Shown piece by piece: positions 49,159 through 56,842 of a stretch of DNA of 64,000 bases. A program made the translations under genes and the position numbers. The DNA is from Alphaproteobacteria bacterium (GTDB lineage: Bacteria; Pseudomonadota; Alphaproteobacteria; Rhodospirillales; WMHbin7). Location: assembly GCA_015231795.1 (NCBI GenBank), contig JADGAX010000007.1, positions 1-64,000 on the forward strand. Direction: 5' to 3'. The notes under the pieces are model-generated. The model saw nothing but the letters and a program-made list of their open reading frames with translations. It was not told the origin of the DNA and did not search any database. Positions within the stretch are counted from its first letter, which is position 1. Each line of letters starts with the position of its first letter.

Positions 49159-50145
49159 TTAGCACGACCGTTCTATCGACGCTACCATCGCTTCGAACTC
49201 GCGCCAGACGACGCCGGGGTCGTCATCCTCCCACACCCATTTCTGGAAAGGTCCGGCGAAGGGCAGGTTCTTGCCGATGTCATAGCCATACGCCGCAAGA
49301 TGCCGTTTGGTGCTTTCCGGCGCGTCTTCGACGATGATCTTGAAGAACAGATAGCGGATGTCGGGGCTGTAATAGCAAAGGGCGGAGGGCCCATTCGATG
49401 TCAGAAGGTTCAGATATGCCAGCTCATAGACGGCAAAGCGCAATCCCAGGTGGAAAGCTGCGGAAGAAAACCAGGGAAAATCCTCCAAGACCTTTGGCGG
49501 CCCCTGAAACGCCGTCTGGGTATCGGGAACGAAAACGGGGCAGAATTTGTCTCTATCCAGGCTTTGGGCAAAACCAGCCCAGGTCTCCAGGTTGCTGTTG
49601 CGGATTTGGCTATAGCCGGCGTCGCGCAGCGTAATGACGATGGGCAGGAGGCCAGAGGGCACATGCATCTTCAGCCATTGCCGGGCCAGGGTTACGGCAG
49701 CGCCGTCGGCGCGCGGAAAGGCAACAGGTGGCTTTCGGACAAGGCCGGCCACCAGCTCTTGCGACATAGATGCAATGTTCATCTGCCCCAGCATTCCGGG
49801 GGGCGGAAAAACATGCTCGGCCTCGTGGTGAAGCCCTACCGCCTCGGCGGAACTGTCTGCCTGACGAAAGCCGGAAACCCTGGGAAAAAAGGCAAGCATG
49901 GGCAGCAGGATATTGCTCACGCGCCAACGGCGCTCCTCAGCGCCGAAATATGAGGAATCGGACTGGCAAGTGGTCGGATGGACCAACACGATAAAAACGT
50001 CATCGAGTCCGGACTGGGCGCGCGCCAACTCGGCGTTCATGAGAAATGTCATGAAATCGAAGCTGACCGGCATCTGCGCAAGGTCGTAAAAGGCGGTGAG
50101 GCGGCTCGTCGAACCGCTCCTTGGAGCTTTAGTTGCAAGCGGCAT
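49159..50145 (-). CDS. Uncharacterised glycan-island protein, family member 3, lacking the N-terminal module
   Basis: A 328-residue protein that corresponds only to the core of the family members at 17278 and 50129: AFYDLAQMPVSFDFMTFLMNAELARAQSGL, WRVSNILLPMLAFFPRV, ITLRDAGYSQIRNSNLETWAGFAQSLDRDKFCPVFVPDTQTAFQGPP, YLNLLTSNGPSALCYYS and FAGPFQKWVWEDDD. The beta-rich N-terminal module is absent. Its frame opens inside the last codons of the gene at 50129 (17-base overlap) and no ribosome site precedes the ATG, so it may be a truncated duplicate or a coupled second subunit. An internal start is possible. Confidence 0.6.
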   Translation of the reverse strand: MPLATKAPRSGSTSRLTAFYDLAQMPVSFDFMTFLMNAELARAQSGLDDVFIVLVHPTTCQSDSSYFGAEERRWRVSNILLPMLAFFPRVSGFRQADSSAEAVGLHHEAEHVFPPPGMLGQMNIASMSQELVAGLVRKPPVAFPRADGAAVTLARQWLKMHVPSGLLPIVITLRDAGYSQIRNSNLETWAGFAQSLDRDKFCPVFVPDTQTAFQGPPKVLEDFPWFSSAAFHLGLRFAVYELAYLNLLTSNGPSALCYYSPDIRYLFFKIIVEDAPESTKRHLAAYGYDIGKNLPFAGPFQKWVWEDDDPGVVWREFEAMVASIERSC

Positions 50146-51457
50146 CGATCAACCCCGCCATGGCATGGAACTCGCTCTCGATCACTTCAAGCCCGGCACT
50201 CTCACATATCCGTTTCTGAAATAGACCTACGAAGGGATCGCCACAGTCCGGATCGTGCCCGAAACAAAGAAACCGCACGGCCGGGTTAAAGGAACAGATT
50301 GCCGAAGGCCCTCCCATGGGCATCAGATTGAGATAGGCCATCTCGTTGGCAGCAAAATGCAGGCCGGCCGTGATCGCCGCCTCGGAAAACCAGGAAAAGG
50401 CCTGCAGGCTAGGGGGCGGCCCCAGAAGCGCCGTACCGGTATCCGGAATGAAGAAAGGGGCATAAATGGATTTGTCCAGGCGCTCTGCGAAGGCGGCCCA
50501 GGTCTTGAGATTGTCGTCGCGGTCCAGACAGTCCGCATCGCGCAGGGTGATGGCAATCCACTTGCGCTCGGCTGGGCAATGACGCTCAAGCCACTGGCGG
50601 ACATAGCGGCGGGCTTGCTCTGGGGCGGCAGGGAGCCGTACGCCATTTAGATTCTTCAGCAGGTTTCTGGACAGGGCAGGCACGTCGCACAAGCCGGTTT
50701 CCTTGCAGTCGGGGTAGACATGTGCAAGCCCCGTCATCATTCCTATCGCCTCGGTGTGCGACGCGGCAAACGTCACGTTGGAAACGGATGGAAAGAACGA
50801 CAGAAGCTGCAAGAGATGGTTACTCATGCCCCTGCGCCAGGAGAACGCATCGACGGTATCGCCCTTCTCAGCGTCCGAAGCGTCACGCGCTTTGGCCTCA
50901 TTCGGCGCCAAAATCACATGCAGGCTTTCCAGCCCGAGCCGGGCACGCTCGATTTCAGCACCCATGACGAGGCTGGCGAAGTCGATGCCAATCGGCAAAA
51001 CGTTTAGGTCGAAGAGAACGTGCAGCCTGCGGTCCGCAAAGGGGGCTAGACGGAACGCCTGGGCCGATGAAATGGCGGCAATCGTTGGACGTCCTGTGTC
51101 CCCGTCGTTACGAAAGATCAGGGAATTGCACTGCCGCAAGTTGAAGGCCGTAAGGTCGACGGTAACCGGCTCGGGCGCAGGCTCCACCGTCGTCTGATCC
51201 AGGAACTCCTGAAGGCCGGGGTCTGCGCAGGCAATCCCCAACTTTCCTTCGTAAACCTGAACTTGAAGGCGAAACAGAGCCGGCGCATCCAGGTCCTCAG
51301 GCAGGCTTACCATTTCGTGGCGGACTGGAAGGCCGATAGCGTAGGACCATTGCTTGACGGGTGTTTGAACGATCAAAGTCTCGCCAGACAGCTCCACTTC
51401 GCCGCCATACTGGCGCACAACGTCAAGAACGACTACGCCGGGCAGTTCCTGGGTCAT
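50129..51457 (-). CDS. Uncharacterised glycan-island protein, family member 4
   Basis: A 442-residue full-length paralogue. N-terminal module: VVLDVVRQYGGEVELSGETLIVQTPVKQWSYAIGLPVRHEM, then a beta-rich YEGKLGIACADPGLQEFLDQ segment; core: FDLNVLPIGIDFASLVMGAEIERARLGL, MSNHLLQLLSFFPSV, ITLRDADCLDRDDNLKTWAAFAERLDKSIYAPFFIPDTGTALLGPP, and YLNLMPMGGPSAICSFN. No Shine-Dalgarno is seen before the ATG at 51457; the IS-like element ends 14 bases upstream, so its control region may have been replaced by the element. The adjacent truncated copy suggests tandem duplication. Confidence 0.6.
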   Translation of the reverse strand: MTQELPGVVVLDVVRQYGGEVELSGETLIVQTPVKQWSYAIGLPVRHEMVSLPEDLDAPALFRLQVQVYEGKLGIACADPGLQEFLDQTTVEPAPEPVTVDLTAFNLRQCNSLIFRNDGDTGRPTIAAISSAQAFRLAPFADRRLHVLFDLNVLPIGIDFASLVMGAEIERARLGLESLHVILAPNEAKARDASDAEKGDTVDAFSWRRGMSNHLLQLLSFFPSVSNVTFAASHTEAIGMMTGLAHVYPDCKETGLCDVPALSRNLLKNLNGVRLPAAPEQARRYVRQWLERHCPAERKWIAITLRDADCLDRDDNLKTWAAFAERLDKSIYAPFFIPDTGTALLGPPPSLQAFSWFSEAAITAGLHFAANEMAYLNLMPMGGPSAICSFNPAVRFLCFGHDPDCGDPFVGLFQKRICESAGLEVIESEFHAMAGLIDAACN

Positions 51458-51470
51458 CGCCGCATTGCTC

Positions 51471-51647
51471 TAGAGCCTGTCGAGTATCAGTACACGGCCG
51501 TGACGACAGCCAATTTGGCGTCCTTGCAGGAACGAAAGGCGCGTTGGCTTTGCCGACAGAGCCATATCTATGCTCATCGCTTTTCTCGTATCATGCGGCC
51601 ATATTCTCCACAAGCGCGGCTCGCGCGGTGATACTCAACAGACCCTA
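51471..51647. mobile_element. MITE-like element of about 173 bases with IS-type ends
   Basis: GAGCCTGTCGAGTATCA (51473-51489) and, on the other strand, GGGTCTGTTGAGTATCA (51645 to 51629) are 17-base inverted ends with three mismatches. TA flanks the element on both sides (51471-51472, 51646-51647), a TA target duplication typical of IS5-type elements. The interior carries no complete transposase frame. It fills the gap between the radical SAM gene at 51645, whose stop codon takes its last base from the element, and the gene at 50129. Type assignment is by ends only. Confidence 0.6.
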
Positions 51648-52703
51648 GATGAAATTGGAGTGGGGCGGCGGATGCAGCAAATCCCACAGCATTCGGTTGA
51701 TCTGGTCGGGCCTGCAATGGGGCATGCAAACATGATCGAGATCGGGAATGGCCTGCACGTGCGCCTCGACTTTTGCACGGTTTTCATGGCTCCACAGCGT
51801 CCTAAAGTCCATGTCGTAGATCGAGCCATAGCGATAGTCGGGTTCGCCAACATGTGGGCCGCAACTATAGACGTCGCCATTGGAGACGATTTCCGTGATA
51901 AAAGGCAGAGCCAAACAACGCTTATAAGGCCGCTTCCAATCCGCTTCGACCATGCCAAAGCGCAGCGTGACTTGGAAAGAGTCGGTGGCGCAGTCCTCGA
52001 CGCCCGCGAAGGCTTCGGGCGGCGGCACATCAAACTTCATCTGGGTAAGCGGCGAGAGTTCGTGAGGATTGAACTGCTTGACGGTGAAATAATCGGCTCC
52101 CGTTTCGCGCACCCGGCGGCACAAGGCGACGACATCCTCGGGGCTCTGCCCTGTGTAAATGAACTGAACGCCGATGGCTATTGGCAGGCCTTCAGACTTC
52201 TTAAAAGCCGCCGCTGCCGCTACGTTGTCCAGCACATGCTCGAAATCGGCCTCTTTGGTCTGGTGCACGCGGGCGTAATCGGCGGCGTTAACTCCATTGA
52301 GGCTGATCCGAATCCACTCCAGATGCGGCAGGATGCGGCGCATGACCGCGCCGCGCAGAGGAGTCGCATTGGTGTTGACGGCAAGGCTTAAACCCGCTTT
52401 TCCCGCATACTCGATAATCTCGGGCAGTTGTTTGTGCAGCAACGGCTCGCCCTCGCCCGAAAAGAACAGGGCCTTCGTTCCCAATTCGCGCACCTCATCG
52501 ACCAGCCTGATCAGCCGTTCCGCATCGAGGTAGTCGTGGCGCTTGTGGACTTCATGGTAGTAGCAGAACAGGCAAGCGTGATTGCAGACGCTGACCGGAC
52601 TTATCTGGATGAGAAGAGGATAGACGACCTTGCCTTCCCTAAAGCGTGCCAGCGCTTCGGGATGATAGTAAAGTTTCGTGCCATCAAGCCTGAATTTTTC
52701 CAT
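51645..52703 (-). CDS. Radical SAM protein (island copy 3)
   Basis: A 352-residue protein with Cys40-x3-Cys44-x2-Cys47 (CNHACLFC), a SGEGEPLLHKQLPEIIEY block (the GGE-like motif), and a C-terminal cysteine set (RCLALPFITEI, VYSCGPHVG, HVCMPHC) typical of SPASM domains. The end, LLHPPPHSNFI, matches the gene at 40849, and both are followed by the same IS-type end. No close Shine-Dalgarno was recognised. It may act on a peptide, sugar or cyclitol of the same pathway. The 133-base gap to the UGD gene upstream holds no gene I can support. Confidence 0.85.
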   Translation of the reverse strand: MEKFRLDGTKLYYHPEALARFREGKVVYPLLIQISPVSVCNHACLFCYYHEVHKRHDYLDAERLIRLVDEVRELGTKALFFSGEGEPLLHKQLPEIIEYAGKAGLSLAVNTNATPLRGAVMRRILPHLEWIRISLNGVNAADYARVHQTKEADFEHVLDNVAAAAAFKKSEGLPIAIGVQFIYTGQSPEDVVALCRRVRETGADYFTVKQFNPHELSPLTQMKFDVPPPEAFAGVEDCATDSFQVTLRFGMVEADWKRPYKRCLALPFITEIVSNGDVYSCGPHVGEPDYRYGSIYDMDFRTLWSHENRAKVEAHVQAIPDLDHVCMPHCRPDQINRMLWDLLHPPPHSNFI

Positions 52704-52836
52704 GTAGCTATAATAAGTTAATCGTCATTCCAAGCCAAGGACACAGTTAACCGGCTGCCGGTGACGGATTCGACATGACGGGTATTCCATGAGCGGCATG
52801 GAATTGGGATTGTTGAGTGTTATCGCGTGAACTGGA

Positions 52837-54150
52837 CTACCCTTGGCCAGACGCGAAATACCGGCAGCCTGCGCGTTCGAAGTCTTGGCGCGGCAGGATG
52901 CGCCAATAATCGAACAGCACCACATCCTTGCCCTGGTTTTTCAATTGCTTCGGGGTTAGGGATTTAAATTCCGGCCAGGCAACCAACACGGCCAGCAAGT
53001 CGGCTTGGGCGGCGCACTCGGCCATCGCGGGCACGTAGACGATGCCTTCTGAAATCTGCCGCTGGGCTTCTGGCATGGCCTGCGGGTCGTAGGCGACGAC
53101 CGGCACTGAACGAGCGATCAGCAGGCGGGCCAGCTTCAGGCTGGGCGAGGCTTCGACGACGCTGGTTTCAGGCTTGTAGGATAGGCCGAGAAGGCCGATC
53201 GTTCCTCCTGCCGGCAGGTGCTTTTGCATTTTCTCGGCAAGATAGGCTAGGTAACTGTCGTTGATGTAGTCGGTCGTGGTGGCGATCGGCGCTTCGGTGC
53301 CGTTGTTGAGGGCCAGTTTCGAAAAGGCGATGTTGTCGCGCGGAAAGCAGGGGCCGCCGAAGCTGACCGCGCCTTTCAGGTATTTCTTGCCGATGCGGCT
53401 GTCCAGCCCCAAGGCGCCGGTAACGACGTCAACGTCGGCGCCGGGCAGATGGTCGCAAAGCCGGGCCAACTGGTTGGCAAAGGAGATGCGCAAGGTCACA
53501 TAGCTGTTGAGCGAGATCTTTGACAACTCCGCATTGATGAAGTTCATGCGGGCGAAGGTCGGCGGTTTGTCGCAAGAGACGTTGTAAATGCTTTCCACAA
53601 TGTCGCCGGCGTGGGGGTCCGACTGGCCGATCAGGATGAAGTCGGGGTTCAGCATGTCGTTGATCACGTTGCCAAGGGCGATGAATTCCGGGTTGTAGCA
53701 CAGGCCGAAATCCTGGCCGCATTTCTTGCCCGATACCTTCTCAAGCAGCGGCTTTACGTGTTTTTCCGTGTCGCCAGGCATCACGGTGCTGGTCAGCGAC
53801 ACCAAGTGGTAACTGGATTTCTTGGCAATGGCCTTGGCGATTTGCTCGGCGGCGGCCAGCACGTAATCGATCACGAAGGTGCCGTCGGGTCCGGTGGGGG
53901 TCGGAACGATGATAAAGGATGCTTCAGTCTTGAGCGCCGCTTCTTCCACCGAGGTTGTCGCCGAAAGCCGCGATGCCCCGATGTCGATCTTTTCCTGAAG
54001 GCGCGGTTCGACCACTGGGGCTTTGCCCTGGTTGATGGCGTCCACGAAACCCTGGTTCAGGTCGGCGCCGACCACCTCGAATCCCTTGCTGGACAGGACG
54101 GCGGCCAAAGGTGCCCCAAGCTTGCCAAGGCCGATTACAGAAATTCGCAT
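52837..54150 (-). CDS. UDP-glucose/GDP-mannose-type dehydrogenase, catalytically complete
   Basis: A 437-residue enzyme that oxidises the C6 hydroxyl of an NDP-hexose to a uronic acid in two NAD-dependent steps. ATG 54150 is chosen because AAGGAGAAGGA lies in front; the longer frame from 54207 has no site. NAD motif VIGLGKLGAPLAAVL, VPTPTGPDGTF, STVMPGDTE, the catalytic loop GGPCFPRD with Cys268, and the C-terminal LGLSYKPETSVVEASPSLKLARLL. It probably supplies a uronic or aminouronic acid. It is the last clear sugar gene of the island and is intact, unlike the homologue at 25440. Confidence 0.92.
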   Translation of the reverse strand: MRISVIGLGKLGAPLAAVLSSKGFEVVGADLNQGFVDAINQGKAPVVEPRLQEKIDIGASRLSATTSVEEAALKTEASFIIVPTPTGPDGTFVIDYVLAAAEQIAKAIAKKSSYHLVSLTSTVMPGDTEKHVKPLLEKVSGKKCGQDFGLCYNPEFIALGNVINDMLNPDFILIGQSDPHAGDIVESIYNVSCDKPPTFARMNFINAELSKISLNSYVTLRISFANQLARLCDHLPGADVDVVTGALGLDSRIGKKYLKGAVSFGGPCFPRDNIAFSKLALNNGTEAPIATTTDYINDSYLAYLAEKMQKHLPAGGTIGLLGLSYKPETSVVEASPSLKLARLLIARSVPVVAYDPQAMPEAQRQISEGIVYVPAMAECAAQADLLAVLVAWPEFKSLTPKQLKNQGKDVVLFDYWRILPRQDFERAGCRYFASGQG

Positions 54151-54314
54151 GCGTCCTTCTCCTTGTCGCTGGGTCTGCCCAGAGATTAAGCCCATTATGT
54201 TCGTCAAGTCTTAGCAGAAAAATGCTTCCATATTTGTTAAGGCTTGCGCGGCCCTGGAAGGTGCCGGCCCCTCGGGCTCCGGAAAGACAGCAAAATCCAA
54301 TTCGGTCTTGACGA

Positions 54315-54923
54315 TTATTTCTCTACCTTGCTCCCTGCTGGCGCGATGTGGGTGTAAGGCGGCATGCGCTTGCGCCCCTCGTCGACGGCGCTTAAGGATT
54401 CTACCGCTTTCATGCCGTCTTTGCAGCGTTTGGTCAGGTGCTGGTATTCCTGGGTGCCCTGGGTTTTGCGCGTGATTCGTTCCGGTGAAATGTCGCCCAC
54501 GATGCGGGCCGGAATGCCGGTGACCAGGGTGCGCGGCGGCACCTTGAAATCGGCCTTGATGAAGGATTGCGCGCCCACCATCGCCTCGCTGCCGATTTCG
54601 GCCCGGTCCATCACCACGGCGCCGATGCCAACCATGGCGTTTTTGCGCACGAAGCAGCAATGCAGCACCGCGCTGTGGCCGATATGGCTGTTTTCTTCCA
54701 GCAGCGTATCCCATCCTGGGTCGGTATGAATGACGACATTGTCCTGGATATTGCAGCCCTTCTCGACGATCAGGCGTCCGAAGTCGCCGCGCAGGCAGGC
54801 GCAGGGGCCGATATAGCAGTCGGGTCCGATGATGACGTCGCCGATCAGGACGGCGCTGGGATGGACGAAACTGCTGGGATCGATGACGGGCGTGATCCCG
54901 TCCAATGCATAAACCAAGGGCAT
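54315..54923 (-). CDS. PaaY-like left-handed beta-helix protein (gamma-carbonic-anhydrase family)
   Basis: A 202-residue trimeric hexapeptide-repeat protein: VIDPSSFVHPSAVLIGDVIIGPDCYIGPCACLRGDFGRLIVEKGCNIQDNVVIHTDPGWDTLLEENSHIGHSAVLHCCFVRKNAMVGIGAVVMDRAEIG, with the zinc-binding histidine positions seen in VVIH and SHIGHSAVLHC. ATG 54923 follows GAGAGG. In several proteobacteria paaY lies with phenylacetate-degradation genes and encodes a thioesterase for toxic CoA intermediates. Here paaG- and paaJ-type genes follow 1-2 kb away, which fits that role, although a carbonic-anhydrase or acyltransferase role remains possible. Confidence 0.75.
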   Translation of the reverse strand: MPLVYALDGITPVIDPSSFVHPSAVLIGDVIIGPDCYIGPCACLRGDFGRLIVEKGCNIQDNVVIHTDPGWDTLLEENSHIGHSAVLHCCFVRKNAMVGIGAVVMDRAEIGSEAMVGAQSFIKADFKVPPRTLVTGIPARIVGDISPERITRKTQGTQEYQHLTKRCKDGMKAVESLSAVDEGRKRMPPYTHIAPAGSKVEK

Positions 54924-55102
54924 TGCGGCCTCTCTCAACCTAAGGGAAGTAAAAGAACAGATGTTTACATTTACTGGTGGATGAATGGATGCGCAAGTTT
55001 TGTCGATTATCTAAAAAAAATGCTTTCCGGGCAACCTTCGGGATGGTGCAATTATCATAAGTAAAACGCGCATAGGTGGAGCGCATCTTGAGGGATGGGA
55101 AT

Positions 55103-55960
55103 ATGCGCCACTTCGTCAAAGCATCGATACTCGGCTTACTAGCTCTGTATCCGTCTAAAGCCTTTTGTGCTTGTCCAGGACCAGAGTTAATCGCCTCATA
55201 TGTCACTGAATTCGAGGCGGCAAAAACAAGCCAGGGGTTTGGCAAGGATATTTCCCTTGCCGAGGCCCAATGCGCCAAGTCAAAACTTGCCCAAGCGCTG
55301 ACGCCCATCCTGGGAGCGCCGGTCGGCTACAAGGCGGTTTTCACCAATCCGGATGCGCAGAAACGTTTCGGTGTCCCGGGGCCGGCCTGGGGGGTGATGT
55401 ATGGCCGTTGGATGTTCAATAGTAACGCCAAGCTGCCCAAGGGCCTTGGCGCTTTGCAACGCTACGAATCGGATTTTATCGTAATCGTCAAAGATGCGGG
55501 CTTGGCCGAAGCCCGCTCACCCCTCCAGGCGCTCCAACACATTAGCGCGTTGACGCCTTTTGTTGAACTGCCCGACATGATGCTGGACGGCAAGATCACC
55601 GGTCCCGAACTGATCGCCACCAACTCGGCTTTCCGGGGCGGCGTGTTGGGCGCGCCGATTCAGGTGGTTGCCAAGCCAGAATTGTTGCAGGCCTTGGCAG
55701 AGATGGAGATCGTGGTCACCAACGAAACCACCGGCCAGGAAATCGGCCGCGAAAGAGGCCGCGTTTTGATGGATCAGCCGATCAAGGCCGCCATGTGGCT
55801 GGCCAAGGCCTTGAAGAAGGACGGCATCAGGCTGAAGCCGGGCGACATGCTCAGCCTGGGTGGCTTCCTGGCCTCGAAGCCCATTCTGCCGGGCTCCGCG
55901 GTATCGGTGCAGTACAAGGGATTGCCGGGCGATCCCAAGGTCCTGCTGGCCTTTGAATAA
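55103..55960 (+). CDS. Exported 2-oxopent-4-enoate hydratase-like protein
   Basis: A 285-residue protein. ATG 55103 (GAGGGA upstream) gives a signal peptide of about 23 residues (MRHFVKASILGLLALYPSKAFC, then a CP pair). The rest has the fold of the 2-keto-4-pentenoate hydratase/2-oxohepta-3-ene-1,7-dioate hydratase family: AQALTPILGAPVGYKAVFTNPDAQKRFGVPGPAWGVMYGRWM, YESDFIVIVKDAG, ATNSAFRGGVLG, DMLSLGG and SAVSVQYKGLPG. These enzymes normally sit in the cytoplasm in aromatic catabolism. The N-terminal export signal is therefore odd. A cytoplasmic start further down is less likely because the family core begins at about residue 25. Confidence 0.7.
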   Translation: MRHFVKASILGLLALYPSKAFCACPGPELIASYVTEFEAAKTSQGFGKDISLAEAQCAKSKLAQALTPILGAPVGYKAVFTNPDAQKRFGVPGPAWGVMYGRWMFNSNAKLPKGLGALQRYESDFIVIVKDAGLAEARSPLQALQHISALTPFVELPDMMLDGKITGPELIATNSAFRGGVLGAPIQVVAKPELLQALAEMEIVVTNETTGQEIGRERGRVLMDQPIKAAMWLAKALKKDGIRLKPGDMLSLGGFLASKPILPGSAVSVQYKGLPGDPKVLLAFE

Positions 55961-56038
55961 GGCGGCCAATTCCAGGCTTTGACATCCAAATCGGTAAAAC
56001 GGTATTGTAAGGCCGAATTAACCGAGGGGAGCCCGCGC

Positions 56039-56830
56039 ATGTCCGAATCAACCGTCGCCCTGACCGTTGGCGAAGGCGTGGCGACGATCACGCTCAACCG
56101 GCCCGACAAGCTGAACAGTTTTACCGAAGTCATGCATGGCGAACTGCTGTCTATCGTCAGCAACGTGGCGGCCGACGCGGGTGTTCGCTGCGTTTTGTTG
56201 ACGGGTGCGGGGCGCGGATTCTGCGCTGGGCAGGATTTAAGCGATCCAGTGATGCGCACTGGCCCGGATGCCGTCGATATGGGCGAAACCATCGAGCGTC
56301 TTTACAACCGCTTGATCAGGGCCGTGCGCTCGATCCAAGCGCCGGTGGTCTGCGCGGTGAACGGCGTCGCCGCCGGGGCGGGGGCCAATCTGGCTCTGTC
56401 TTGCGATATCGTCCTGGCGGCGCGCGGCGCCAGCTTCATCCAGGCCTTTTCGAAGATCGGGTTGGTGCCGGATTCCGGTGGCACTTGGTTCCTGCCGCGT
56501 CTGGTGGGACCCGCCAGGGCCATGGCGCTTTCCCTGTTGGGCGAGAAGATTTCCGCCGAGCAGGCCCAGCAATGGGGCATGATCTGGAAAGTAGTGGATG
56601 ACGCCTTGCTGATGGACGAAGCGACGGCGCTGGCCAAGCATCTGGCCAGCCAGCCCACCAAGGCCTTGGGCTTGATCAAGCAGGCGCTGAACGCCAGTTG
56701 GTCGAACACGCTGGATCAGCAGCTTGATCTGGAACGCGATCTTCAGCGTACGGCTTCGCAAAGTCCCGATTACGCCGAGGGCGTGGCCGCCTTTCTGGCC
56801 AAGCGCCCAGCCCAATTTTCTGGAAAGTAG
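56039..56830 (+). CDS. PaaG-like enoyl-CoA hydratase/isomerase
   Basis: A 263-residue crotonase-fold enzyme. ATG 56039 has GAGGGGAG eight bases upstream. The N-terminal ATITLNRPDKLNSFT, oxyanion-hole LTGAGRGFCAGQDLSDP and NGVAAGAGANLALSCDIVLAARGASFIQAFSKIGLVPDSGGTWFLPRLVG are typical of the PaaG group, which isomerises ring-1,2-epoxyphenylacetyl-CoA to the oxepin. Neighbours are a thiolase 12 bases downstream and a PaaY-like gene upstream. Annotation to PaaG rather than another hydratase is by pattern and context. Confidence 0.75.
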   Translation: MSESTVALTVGEGVATITLNRPDKLNSFTEVMHGELLSIVSNVAADAGVRCVLLTGAGRGFCAGQDLSDPVMRTGPDAVDMGETIERLYNRLIRAVRSIQAPVVCAVNGVAAGAGANLALSCDIVLAARGASFIQAFSKIGLVPDSGGTWFLPRLVGPARAMALSLLGEKISAEQAQQWGMIWKVVDDALLMDEATALAKHLASQPTKALGLIKQALNASWSNTLDQQLDLERDLQRTASQSPDYAEGVAAFLAKRPAQFSGK

Positions 56831-56842
56831 GAGATAAACATC

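Noticed and set aside
9682-54150. A complete O-antigen or capsule export system
   Set aside because: No Wzx, Wzy, Wza/Wzc or ABC-transporter gene was found, so assembly cannot be assigned from this window.
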